Below, piece after piece: positions 25,550-34,057 of a stretch of 64,000 nucleotides of DNA (the stretch's first letter is position 1; every line of letters begins with the position of its first letter). This stretch comes from Arenibaculum pallidiluteum (lineage in GTDB: Bacteria > Pseudomonadota > Alphaproteobacteria > Azospirillales > Azospirillaceae). A program made the position numbers and the translations under genes. The stretch is taken from positions 62,001-126,000 of the forward strand of contig NZ_JAFIQU010000008.1 of assembly GCF_017355985.1 (NCBI RefSeq), given 5' to 3'. The notes under the pieces were generated by a model. That model was not told the DNA's origin and searched no databases. It was given only the letters and a program-made list of their open reading frames with translations.

Positions 25550-26617
25550 TCAGCCGCCGATCGCCGCGTCCAGGAAACGGCCGAGATCCCGGGTGGACAG
25601 GGCGCGCACGGCGTCGTCGCGGCCGATCTGGTAGGGCCGGTCCTCGACGCAGAGCGCCAGCAGCGCCTTGCGCATCAGCGCCCCCGCCATGGGAAAGCCG
25701 GTGTTCTCGTCGCGCACCGTGCCGTCGGAACCGACCGCGAAGCGGCAGTTCGTCAGAAGCCGTCCGGTGGGCCGTCGCCCCCAGGGCCCGTCCCACTGGT
25801 GGACCGCGCCGGCATAGACGCGGGTCTCGACCCGGCTTCCGCCCTCACGCATCTCCGTGGCCACGGTTTCGCAGCGCGCGGCGTCGATCAGCTCGTCCGC
25901 ATCGCCCCACAACATCAACATCGGCGCCCCGGTCGTCCGCGTATCCTCGAAGCGCGCGATGCACGGCCCGTAGAAGGACGCGTGCGCCGCAAAGCGCAGC
26001 CCGTCCGGCGCCATCAGGCCGGCGACGCCGGCGTTCAGCGCGTACATCGCCGCCATGCCGCCGTAGGAGAAGCCGACCAGGGCCACCCGGCCCGGATCGA
26101 CCGTCGGCAATCCCGCGAGGTAGCGCAGCCCCGCATAGGCGTCGGCCACGATCATGCTCTCGGTGATCTCAAGGATGCGCTGCACGAACCCCGTCGCGAG
26201 GTCGCGGCGCGCGGCGAAGGAATCGACCACCAGGGCCGCGACGCCCATGCGGGCGAGCTGGGCGCCGTAGGTCAGTTCCCGTGCCGCCAGCACGCCCCCC
26301 GACCCGTGCAGCAGCACGACGGCGGCCAGAGAGCGCGCGGGCGTGTCGCCGGGCGGCAGGAAGAGCGTCCCCATAGCCATCGTCTCGGGCGCAGCGGTGG
26401 GGTCGGCCATGTCGGCCGGCATGAAGGGCGAGCGGCTCGGGAAGGTGACGGCCTGCCCTTCGATGCCGGCGCCCGGTCGGGCCTCGGGCCAGGGCCCGTC
26501 CAGGGAGACCTGCCCCGGTGCCGCGCCCGCCGCCCCGGGGGCCGCGTTCCCCGGGGCGGCGAGGACGAGCAGCAGGGCCAGGATCGCGCCCGCGATCCCG
26601 AGCGGAGTGGGCGGCAA
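25550..26617 (-). CDS. Exported dienelactone-hydrolase-like alpha/beta hydrolase
   Basis: Alpha/beta hydrolase, 355 aa, with a signal peptide (GIAGAILALLLVLAAPGNA). The oxyanion-side loop is VVLLHGSGG and the nucleophile elbow GFSYGG (Ser). A late Asp in WGDADELI and His in AGAVHQW complete the triad. Related to dienelactone hydrolases but periplasmic and Ser-type. The start is a TTG at 26617. Divergent from the cytosolic DLH at 26711 over 93 bp. Confidence 0.72.
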   Translation of the reverse strand: MPPTPLGIAGAILALLLVLAAPGNAAPGAAGAAPGQVSLDGPWPEARPGAGIEGQAVTFPSRSPFMPADMADPTAAPETMAMGTLFLPPGDTPARSLAAVVLLHGSGGVLAARELTYGAQLARMGVAALVVDSFAARRDLATGFVQRILEITESMIVADAYAGLRYLAGLPTVDPGRVALVGFSYGGMAAMYALNAGVAGLMAPDGLRFAAHASFYGPCIARFEDTRTTGAPMLMLWGDADELIDAARCETVATEMREGGSRVETRVYAGAVHQWDGPWGRRPTGRLLTNCRFAVGSDGTVRDENTGFPMAGALMRKALLALCVEDRPYQIGRDDAVRALSTRDLGRFLDAAIGG

Positions 26618-26710
26618 GGACGACTCCGGCGTGGACGGAAAGACTGCGTTAACTACAATCTGGCGCGAACGGGGCCGGAATCAACCGGCCCGGCGAACGA
26701 GGACGCGAAC

Positions 26711-27376
26711 ATGGGAACGAGGATCGAGCTGACCGCCGCGGACGGGCACCGCCTTTCCGCCTACCGGGCCGATCCCGGCGGTCAGCCGCGAGGGCTGGTG
26801 GTGGTCGCCCAGGAGATCTTCGGCGTGAACAGCCACATCCGCGGCGTGTGCGACCGGTTCGCCGAGGAGGGCTGGACCGCCGTGGCGCCTGCCCTCTTCG
26901 ACCGGGCGGAGCGCGCCGTGGAACTCGGCTATCAGCAGCCGGACATCCAGCGGGGCCTCGAACTCCGCTCCAGGATCGAGCTGGACCAGGCGCTCGCCGA
27001 CATCGCTGCCGCGCGCGCCGTCGAGCCCGGGTTGAAGGCGGCGGTGGTGGGCTACTGCTGGGGCGGCCTGCTGGCCTGGGCCACGGCGACGCGGCTGGAC
27101 GGCTTCTCGGCGGCGGTCTCCTACTACGGCGGCGGCATCGCCAAGCTGGCGGACGAGACGCCGCGCTGCCCCGTGATGCTGCATTTCGGCGAGCAGGACC
27201 ATGCGATCCCGCTGACGGACGTCGAAAGCCTGCGCCGCGCCCATCCCGACCTGCCGGTCCATCTCTACGCCGCAGGGCACGGCTTCAACTGCGACCAGCG
27301 CGGTTCCTACGATCGCGATGCTGCCGAGACGGCCCTCCGCCGCACGCTCGACTTCCTGGGCACCCATCTCGGCTGA
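26711..27376 (+). CDS. Dienelactone hydrolase family protein
   Basis: Cytosolic hydrolase of 221 aa. Triad is that of true dienelactone hydrolases: Cys in GYCWGG, Asp in FGEQDHAIP, His in AAGHGFNC. The early QEIFGVNSHIRGVCDRFAEEGW segment is a family hallmark. Dienelactone hydrolases act in chlorocatechol breakdown; many homologues have other ester substrates, and no chlorocatechol genes are here. Confidence 0.88.
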   Translation: MGTRIELTAADGHRLSAYRADPGGQPRGLVVVAQEIFGVNSHIRGVCDRFAEEGWTAVAPALFDRAERAVELGYQQPDIQRGLELRSRIELDQALADIAAARAVEPGLKAAVVGYCWGGLLAWATATRLDGFSAAVSYYGGGIAKLADETPRCPVMLHFGEQDHAIPLTDVESLRRAHPDLPVHLYAAGHGFNCDQRGSYDRDAAETALRRTLDFLGTHLG

Positions 27377-27562
27377 GGGTCAGCCCCTCCGGCCCGGCAG
27401 CCCGCCCAGCCGCAGGTCCCCAAGCCTTTCCAGCCTATCCGCATCGGCCGGCTTGCTGGTGACCAATCGGAAATGAATTGTATGTGATGATTATTGGTGG
27501 CACCGCCCTGCCCTCGGGGCGGGACGGTGCCGGTGCCTTGGGCTGGACGTCGGGTGACGAGG

Positions 27563-29596
27563 ATGAGGACCGTGAAGGGATTCGGGAACCGGTGGGCCCG
27601 CGCCCTGCTCTGCGCCACCCTGCTGGCCACCGCGCCGGGAATGGCCAATGCCGCCGAAGCGCCGGCGAAATCGAAGGCTGCCGCATCCAAGACCGCCGCA
27701 TCCAAGGGTGCAGGGGCCAAGACGCCGGCGCCGGCCAAGAAGACGGTCGCGAAGGCGGCGGCGCTCGTCGCAGCGCCCGCGTCGCCCCGGATGGAGCGGG
27801 ACCTGGCGATATGGACCCTGCTGATGGGCAGCGGCGCCATAATCGATTTCGAGGAGATGGCCGAGTTCCTGGCGGCTCATCACCATTGGCCCGGCCAGAT
27901 CCGCATGCGTACCCGCATGGAGCGGGTGCTGCCGAGCGCCTGGCCGACCGACAGGGTGCTCGCCTATTTCCAGAAGAACCCGCCGGTGTCCACGGCGGGC
28001 GTGATCCGCGCGGCTGCGGCCCAGGAGGAAGCGGGCGACCGGGCGGCGGCGGACGCGCTGCTGCGCGACCACTGGGTCGCGGGCGACCTGGATTCCGCCG
28101 AGCAGGCGTCCTTCCTGACGCGCTTCGCCGACCGCCTGCGCCCGTCAGAGCACCGCCGCCGGCTGGACCGTCTGGTCTGGGACGGCGAGACGGAGGCTGC
28201 GAAGCGGATGCTCGGTCTCGTCGACGCGGCCCATGGCCAGCTCGCGATCGCGCGGCTGGACCTCGCGGCCGGCCGCGGCGATGCCAGGGGAATCCTCTCG
28301 GCGCTCCCGCCAGCGGTCCAGGACGACCCCGGCCTTCTGTTCGCGCGCGCCCGGTGGCACCGCCTGAAGGGCGACAGCCACGAGGCCGCCGAGCTCCTGG
28401 CCAAGCAGCCCCAGGATCCTGACCGCCCGGACCAGTGGTGGTCCGAACGGGAGGCAGCCGCGCGGGACATCTTCGAGGGCGGCGACGCCCGGCGCGCCTA
28501 TGCGGTCGTGAACGCCCACCGCCTGGCCCAGGGACGCGACCACGTGCAGGCCCAGCTCATGGCGGCGTGGCTCGCCACCGCCCAGCTCGGCCATCATGCG
28601 GATGCGCTGCGGCACGCCGAGGCCGCCTTCTCCGACCCGGCCGCCATGGCCTTCGAGAAGGTGCGGGCCTCCTATTGGGCCGGGCGCGCGGCGGAGGCCC
28701 TCGGCAACAAGGAGGCGGCGGCCCGCTGGTACCAGCAGGCGGGGCGCTCGCCTGGCCTGTTCCACGGCCAGCTCGCCCTGGTAAGGCTCGATCCCACCGC
28801 CGTCCTGCCGAACGAGGGCGACCCGGACCCGACGCCGCAGGAGGAGGCCGCCTTCGAGCGCAAGGACCTGACGATCGCCGCGCGCGTCCTCGACCGGCGC
28901 GGGCGCGGCGACCAGGCCGCGCTGTTCGTCCGCCGCGCCATGGAGGAGGCGGAATCGCCGACCGAGCTGACGCTGGTTGCAGCGCTGGCGCGCTCCATCG
29001 ACCGGACCGACCTCCAGATCGCCGTGGCGCGCAAGGCAGCGCGCCACGGGCACCTGCTGGGCCGCAGCGGCTATCCTACGCTCGCGAACCAGACGGGCAT
29101 CCAGGGCGCCGACCCGGCGCTGGTGCATGCCATCATCCGCCAGGAAAGCTCCTTCGCAGCGCAGGCGCGCAGCCCCGTCGGGGCCGCCGGGCTGATGCAG
29201 GTCATGCCGGACACCGCGGCAGCCATGGCCAAGCGGATCGGCGCCAAGCACTCGGCCAAGGCGCTGCACCAGGACCCCGCCCACAACCTGCGCCTCGGCA
29301 GCACCTACCTCGCCGACCTGCTGCGCCAGTACGACGGCAGCGTCCTGATGGCCGCCGCAGCCTACAATGCCGGCCCCGGCCGCGTGCGGAGCTGGGTCAA
29401 CTGGCTCGGCGATCCCCGCGAGCGCAGCATCGACGTCGCCGACTGGGTGGAGAGCATCCCCTACAAGGAGACCCGCAACTACGTCCAGCGCGTGCTGGAG
29501 GCGACGCTGGTCTATCGGACGCGGCTGTCTGGCAACGCGGCGCGGGTTGCCCCCCATGTGGCGACCTTCTCGGGAGGACGCGGCAGCGCGAGCTGA
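27563..29596 (+). CDS. Soluble lytic murein transglycosylase (Slt type)
   Basis: Periplasmic peptidoglycan lyase, 677 aa from the ATG at 27563. Signal peptide (ARALLCATLLATAPGMANA), an Ala/Lys linker, a long alpha-superhelical U-domain, then the SLT domain with catalytic E528 in IIRQESSF, GAAGLMQVMPDTA, and AAAAYNAGPGRV. Domain order matches E. coli Slt70. Upstream frame starts at 27494 lie in a leader hairpin (about 27498-27531) and are less likely. Confidence 0.88.
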   Translation: MRTVKGFGNRWARALLCATLLATAPGMANAAEAPAKSKAAASKTAASKGAGAKTPAPAKKTVAKAAALVAAPASPRMERDLAIWTLLMGSGAIIDFEEMAEFLAAHHHWPGQIRMRTRMERVLPSAWPTDRVLAYFQKNPPVSTAGVIRAAAAQEEAGDRAAADALLRDHWVAGDLDSAEQASFLTRFADRLRPSEHRRRLDRLVWDGETEAAKRMLGLVDAAHGQLAIARLDLAAGRGDARGILSALPPAVQDDPGLLFARARWHRLKGDSHEAAELLAKQPQDPDRPDQWWSEREAAARDIFEGGDARRAYAVVNAHRLAQGRDHVQAQLMAAWLATAQLGHHADALRHAEAAFSDPAAMAFEKVRASYWAGRAAEALGNKEAAARWYQQAGRSPGLFHGQLALVRLDPTAVLPNEGDPDPTPQEEAAFERKDLTIAARVLDRRGRGDQAALFVRRAMEEAESPTELTLVAALARSIDRTDLQIAVARKAARHGHLLGRSGYPTLANQTGIQGADPALVHAIIRQESSFAAQARSPVGAAGLMQVMPDTAAAMAKRIGAKHSAKALHQDPAHNLRLGSTYLADLLRQYDGSVLMAAAAYNAGPGRVRSWVNWLGDPRERSIDVADWVESIPYKETRNYVQRVLEATLVYRTRLSGNAARVAPHVATFSGGRGSAS

Positions 29597-29600
29597 TCCG

Positions 29601-29981
29601 TCAGGACGGCGCGGCGGCGTAATGCTCGTCGCTCACGGGCTCGAGCCATTCGACCATGGCGCCGTCGAGCTATGCCGGTCTCCGGCGCCGCGCCGTGCCA
29701 ATGCTTCTCGCCGGGCGAGATCCAGACGGTATCGCCGGCGCGGATCTCGCGCACGCGTCGGCCCCAGCTCTGCACCCGGCCCGAGCCCGCGAGCACATGG
29801 AGCGCCTGTCCCAGCGGATGGTGTGCCAGACCGTACGCGCACCGGGCTCGAAGGTGACCCGGTACGAACGGAGCCGCGCCGGCTCCGGCGCCTCGATGAT
29901 CAGATCCTGCAGGACCGTTCCCGTGAAATACCCGGACGAGCCACGGCGCGTCGGCGACCCGGCGGGTGGGCGGATCTCCAT
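29601..29981 (-). pseudogene. Broken cupin-domain gene with two lesions
   Basis: The reading starts well, with GGAGG before the ATG and MEIRPPAGSPTRRGSSGYFTG, and continues through VTFEPGARTVWHT. There one C is missing from CACACC(C)ATCCGC (near 29834), breaking the metal-binding HTHPLGQ; the sequence resumes in another frame as HPLGQALHVLAGSGRVQSW and WISPGEKHWHGAAPETGI. A second loss near 29672 shifts frame again to LDGAMVEWLEPVSDEHYAAAPS. Related cupins have about five more residues there (AIQEA type). Two independent lesions favour a real pseudogene over one sequencing error. Confidence 0.75.
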
Positions 29982-30067
29982 CCTGGCCTCCAATCCTGAG
30001 GGTGGCGCCATCTTGACCAGTCCCGGACGAGTCCCGGCCGCGGCGAAAGTGCGCGGCGGCCAAGCGG

Positions 30068-30862
30068 TCAAGTGACCACCACTGCTACCTCGCCTAGCCC
30101 ATCGAAGGAAGCGACCACCCGCCCGGGCGCCTCGACGACCAGGGGGGCGGCGACCGCGCCCAGCGTCACCACCTCGCCGGGCGCGAGCGGCGTGCCCTGT
30201 GCACGCAGATGCTCCGCGAGCCAGGCCAGCGATCTCAGCGGATGGCCCAGGATCGCCGAGGCCGGGCCTGCCAGCCGCTCCACCCCGTCGAGGCGCATGC
30301 GCCCGGAAAACCCCGCATCGCCGGCCAGGCAGACGGGATCCGCGTCCGGCCCCAGCACGCAGCCGGCCGAGAAGAAGTCGTCGGCGACGAGCGTCGCGAC
30401 GCCCGCCTCCGCATCCTCGGCCCAGCGCCACTCCACGATCTCGATGGAGGTCATCACCGCCTCGACATGGCGAAGCAGGGCCGCGGGTTCAGGCTCGGCG
30501 CCGCCGATGCCGGGCCCGAGCCGCACCGCCACCTCGCATTCGAGGCCGAGGCGGAAGAAATCCTGCAGCGCCACGCGCGCCTCGCCGCGCCGGACCCTGT
30601 TCGCATAGAGCGTCCCCGCGCAGGGATAGGGAATGCCCAGGAAGGCCTGCATGCCCGGCGAGGTCGATCCCACCTTCCAACCGGCAGGGCGGCCGAGCCC
30701 GGCTGCGATCAGCCCGCGGGCCTCTGCCTGGACCGCGTAGCCCTCGGCCAGGTCGGCAGGGCGCAGCTCCGGCGGCAGCGCACCGCGCGGCGGACGGATG
30801 CCGCGCCGCAGCCGCAGATCCGCGATCAGCCTCGCCGCCTCGCGCCGCGCCTCTTCCTTCAT
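30068..30862 (-). CDS. 2-oxopent-4-enoate hydratase-like protein (FAH fold)
   Basis: Protein of 264 aa of the MhpD/XylJ group, which hydrate 2-keto-4-pentenoates in aromatic meta-cleavage. Landmarks: GRPAGWKVGSTSPGMQAFLGI, FFRLGLECEVAVRLG (metal Glu), and VEAVMTSIEIVEWRW. The FAH-type metal site looks intact. No meta-cleavage dioxygenase is nearby. ATG at 30862 follows GGGGGA; a longer frame goes through the DMT gene and is rejected. Confidence 0.8.
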   Translation of the reverse strand: MKEEARREAARLIADLRLRRGIRPPRGALPPELRPADLAEGYAVQAEARGLIAAGLGRPAGWKVGSTSPGMQAFLGIPYPCAGTLYANRVRRGEARVALQDFFRLGLECEVAVRLGPGIGGAEPEPAALLRHVEAVMTSIEIVEWRWAEDAEAGVATLVADDFFSAGCVLGPDADPVCLAGDAGFSGRMRLDGVERLAGPASAILGHPLRSLAWLAEHLRAQGTPLAPGEVVTLGAVAAPLVVEAPGRVVASFDGLGEVAVVVT

Positions 30863-30912
30863 TCCGGTCCCCCGTTCCGTCCAGAGCCGCCCGCCCACGA
30901 TCATCGCGGGCA

Positions 30913-31812
30913 TCATCGCACATGGCCGGCCGTTCCACGCGTCGCCAGCCACAGCCCCGCCGCCACGCAGGCGAGACCGGCGACGGTGCCCCGGGTCAGC
31001 GGCTCGCCAAGAAGCCAGGCCCCTAGGAGCGCAGCCGTTGCCGGGCTGAGCGAGAGAAACACGGTCACCCGCGTCGCCGAGATCGTCCTGAGCGCCCAGA
31101 GCCACAGCATGTATCCGCCGCCGCTCGAAAGGCCGATGAAGGTCACCGCGGCCCAGCCCGCGGTACCGAGCCGCGACGCGTCCGTGAACAACCCCTCGGG
31201 CACCGCGAAGCCGGCTAGGAAGACGACCGAGGCAAGCATCGCCCACGCGCCCACCGGCAGCGTCGGGTAACGGGCGAGATAGGGCCGGTAGAGCACCGAG
31301 CAGACGGCGCCGCTCGCGGCTGCGCCGAGCACGGCCAGCGCTCCGAGCCATTCGCCCTGCCCCGCTCCGCCGCCCTCGGCCAGCCGCTCGCCGAGTCCCA
31401 CACCGACGCCCAGGATGGTCAGGAGCACGCCGGTGCCGCGCCGGGCATCGAGCCGCTCGCGCCCGAGCAGTGCTGCGGCCAGCATGGTCAGCAGCGGGAA
31501 GGTCGCGAAGATCAGCGCGGCCCGCGCGGCCGGAAGCGCCTGCAGGCCTAGGTTCAGCAGCGCGATCACGACGCCGAACTGCACGATGCCGAGCGCCATG
31601 ACCGCGGCCAAATCGCGCGGAGCGAAGCGCACGCGTCTCAGGGCGAGCAGGGGCGGAATAAGGCACAGCGCCCCGATGGCATAGCGCAGGCAGGCCAGCG
31701 AGGCCGGCCCCAGATCGTCGACCACCGCGCGGGTCGCAACCATCGCCGCCCCGACCTGGATCCCGGTCGCGGCGGCCGCGGCGAGTGCCAGGCGCTCGCG
31801 CGCGGCGCTCAC
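30913..31812 (-). CDS. EamA/DMT-family transporter
   Basis: Ten-helix drug/metabolite transporter, 299 aa, made of two EamA repeats; the repeat signature is seen as AARAALIFATFPLLTMLAAALLGRERL and later VTVFLSLSPATAALLGAWLLGEPL. Likely a metabolite exporter. GTG start. Lies 22 bp downstream of the MarR-GNAT gene and may be cotranscribed. Confidence 0.88.
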   Translation of the reverse strand: MSAARERLALAAAAATGIQVGAAMVATRAVVDDLGPASLACLRYAIGALCLIPPLLALRRVRFAPRDLAAVMALGIVQFGVVIALLNLGLQALPAARAALIFATFPLLTMLAAALLGRERLDARRGTGVLLTILGVGVGLGERLAEGGGAGQGEWLGALAVLGAAASGAVCSVLYRPYLARYPTLPVGAWAMLASVVFLAGFAVPEGLFTDASRLGTAGWAAVTFIGLSSGGGYMLWLWALRTISATRVTVFLSLSPATAALLGAWLLGEPLTRGTVAGLACVAAGLWLATRGTAGHVR

Positions 31813-31834
31813 GGCGGCCCGACCGGCGCCGCGG

Positions 31835-32773
31835 TCAAAGGGCGAGGTCCCAGTGCTGCCCGACCAGGTCCTTGCCGAAGGAATGGTGCCGCTCCTCCTT
31901 CGTCAGGACGAAGCCTGCCGTCTCGTAGATGCGCCGGGCCGCCACCAGGACGTCATTGGTCCAGAGCGTGAGCGTCCGATAGCCCTTGGCGCGGGCGAAA
32001 CGGATGCACTCCTCGACCAGGCGGCGTCCAATGCCGAGCCCACGAGCCTCGGGCTCGACGTAGAGCAGGCGGAGCCTGGCGACCTCCTCGGACTGGCGGA
32101 CGAGGAAGACGGAGCCGACGACCTCACCCTCGCGCTCCGCGATCCAGCTGCTCTCGTGCCTGGGATCGAAGTTCTTCACGAAGCCGGACGCGATCTCGGC
32201 GACCAGCGCCTCGTAGGTCCCGTCCCAGCCGTACTCGCGGGCGTAGAGAAGGCCCTGGCGATGCGTGATCCAGCCGATGTCGCCGACCTGGAGCGGCCGC
32301 AGCACATAGGGCACGCGTGGCTCGCCGCCCTGACCGAGCAGCCTTTCGATGGCTGCCATGGACCTGACCAGCAGTGCCCGCTGCTCGGGCCCGAGCCCGC
32401 CGAGCATGACCGCGACCTCGTCGTGGGAGGCCCGGTCGAGCGGCGCGAAGGCCTCCCCGCCCGCCTCGGTGAGGGCGAGCACGGACTGGCGCCCATCGGC
32501 CTCAGACGGCGCGCGGGTGACGAGGCCCCGCGCCTCGAACTTCCTGAGGATCCGGCTGAGATAGCCGGCGTCGAGGCCGAGATCCCGGCCGAGCTCGGCC
32601 GCGCTCGGTCCGGCGCGATGGGCGAGCTCGTAGAGGACCCGGCACTCCGTCAGCGAGAACTCGCTCTTCAGCAGCCCCTCGTCGAGGAGGCCGATCTGGC
32701 GGGTGTAGAACCGGCTGAATCGGCGTACGGCTGCGATCGCAGCCTCGAGGTCCTGTCCAGGCCCATGGCTCAT
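31835..32773 (-). CDS. MarR-GNAT fusion protein
   Basis: 312 aa. Residues about 1-150 are a MarR winged helix (LKSEFSLTECRVLYELAH, DLGLDAGYLSRILRKFEARGL, RQSVLALTEAG). Residues about 160-312 are a GNAT acetyltransferase with the acetyl-CoA loop in EPEARGLGIGRRLVEECI and NDVLVAARRIYETAGF. Such fusions couple a DNA-binding dimer to acetylation of a small molecule, often for detoxification. GGAGG before the ATG at 32773 decides the start; a GTG at 32788 is part of that site. Confidence 0.88.
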   Translation of the reverse strand: MSHGPGQDLEAAIAAVRRFSRFYTRQIGLLDEGLLKSEFSLTECRVLYELAHRAGPSAAELGRDLGLDAGYLSRILRKFEARGLVTRAPSEADGRQSVLALTEAGGEAFAPLDRASHDEVAVMLGGLGPEQRALLVRSMAAIERLLGQGGEPRVPYVLRPLQVGDIGWITHRQGLLYAREYGWDGTYEALVAEIASGFVKNFDPRHESSWIAEREGEVVGSVFLVRQSEEVARLRLLYVEPEARGLGIGRRLVEECIRFARAKGYRTLTLWTNDVLVAARRIYETAGFVLTKEERHHSFGKDLVGQHWDLAL

Positions 32774-32810
32774 CGCCGCGCCCTCCACCAGTGACGATGG
32801 ACAGGATCAA

Positions 32811-32832
32811 CAACTTTGTTGACGGAGTCAAC
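32811..32832. promoter_or_regulatory. Overlapping palindromes, probable MarR-GNAT operator
   Basis: CAACTTTGTTG (32811-32821) and GTTGACGGAGTCAAC (32818-32832) are both perfect dyads with 3-bp centres and share GTTG. They lie 38-59 bp before the MarR-GNAT start, typical for MarR autoregulation. Confidence 0.6.
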
Positions 32833-32852
32833 TTTCTATAGCGGGACCCCGC

Positions 32853-34028
32853 TCAGCCGGCCGGAACGCCGGCCTTCCACACTCCGCGATGATGGGCGCG
32901 GTCGGCGGCGCGGGAGATGTTCTCGACCGGATTGCCGGAGACCAGCAGCAGATCGGCCAGGGCGCCCTCGGCGATCACGCCGCGGTCATCGAAGCCTATC
33001 AGCTCGGCCCCCCGGCTGGTGGCCGCGATCAGGGCCTCGGCCGGGCTCATGCCCCAATCGACCATGTAGGCGAGTTCGACCGCATTGGCGCCGTGGAGGT
33101 TGAAGGGCGTGCCCGCATCCGTGCCCATGGCGATCCGCCCGCCGGCGCGATGGTACATGCGGAAGGATTCCCGGTGGCGCTCGGCGACCGCGCGGGCCTT
33201 CTCCACGGCGTAAGACGGGATACCGCGATCCGCGTTGCCGAGGATGTTGCGCACGGCCGCGATCGTCGGAACCAGGAAGGTCCCGGCGGCCAGCATCTCC
33301 TCCAGGCACTGCTCGTCCATGTAGATGCCGTGCTCGATCGAATCGATGCCGGCCCGGACCGCGTTCAGGATGCCTTGGGTGCCCTGGGCATGGCTCGCGG
33401 TGCGGCGGCGAAGGCGCCTGGCCTCGGATACGCCGGCCGCCATCTCGGGGGCCGTGTAGTGGGCGTCGCGCGGATCGACGCCGGGCGTCATCACCCCGCC
33501 CGTCGCCATGATCTTCACGAGGTCGCAGCCGGCATGGACCTGCTCGCGCACGGCCTTCACGATCTCGTCCGAGCCGTCGGCCACGCGGGCCCACTGGTTG
33601 CCGTGGCCCCCCGTCATGCAGATCATGCGGCCGGCGGCGCGGATGGCCGCGCCGGGGAACACGCCGCGCTCGATCGCATCCCGCACGGCAAATTCCAGAT
33701 GGTCCTTGCCGCCGCAGTCGCGCACCGCGGTGATGCCGCCGCTCAGGCTCGCCTGGGCGTTGGCGAGAACCGTGAGCGTGATCTCCGCAGCGGACATCCG
33801 CTCCAGCGCGGCCCGCGGATCGGCGCTGCCGGTATAGCAGAGATGGACATGGCAATCGATCAGTCCCGGCAGCAGCGTGCCGCCAGCGGTGTCGACCACG
33901 GGCCCCGCATAGCCCGCGAACTCCGCCAGCGGGCCAACGCGCCGGATGCGGCCGTCCTCCACCAGCACGCCCGCCCCCTCGACGAACCCGCCGCGGCCGT
34001 CGAACACCGACCCACCCCGAAACAGCAT
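32853..34028 (-). CDS. Imidazolonepropionase-like amidohydrolase (peptidase type)
   Basis: Metal-dependent amidohydrolase, 391 aa. Metal ligands: HVH in GLIDCHVHLCY, a Lys in LVKIMATGG (carbamylated in relatives), His in ASHAQGTQG and IEHGIYMD, and the catalytic Asp in MGTDAGTP. This subgroup includes Xaa-Arg/Lys and cyclic dipeptidases. At the end of a peptide transport operon, cleavage of imported dipeptides or N-acyl amino acids is likely. Confidence 0.82.
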   Translation of the reverse strand: MLFRGGSVFDGRGGFVEGAGVLVEDGRIRRVGPLAEFAGYAGPVVDTAGGTLLPGLIDCHVHLCYTGSADPRAALERMSAAEITLTVLANAQASLSGGITAVRDCGGKDHLEFAVRDAIERGVFPGAAIRAAGRMICMTGGHGNQWARVADGSDEIVKAVREQVHAGCDLVKIMATGGVMTPGVDPRDAHYTAPEMAAGVSEARRLRRRTASHAQGTQGILNAVRAGIDSIEHGIYMDEQCLEEMLAAGTFLVPTIAAVRNILGNADRGIPSYAVEKARAVAERHRESFRMYHRAGGRIAMGTDAGTPFNLHGANAVELAYMVDWGMSPAEALIAATSRGAELIGFDDRGVIAEGALADLLLVSGNPVENISRAADRAHHRGVWKAGVPAG

Positions 34029-34057
34029 TCCCGCCCCTTTCCGCTACGCGGTCGCGC

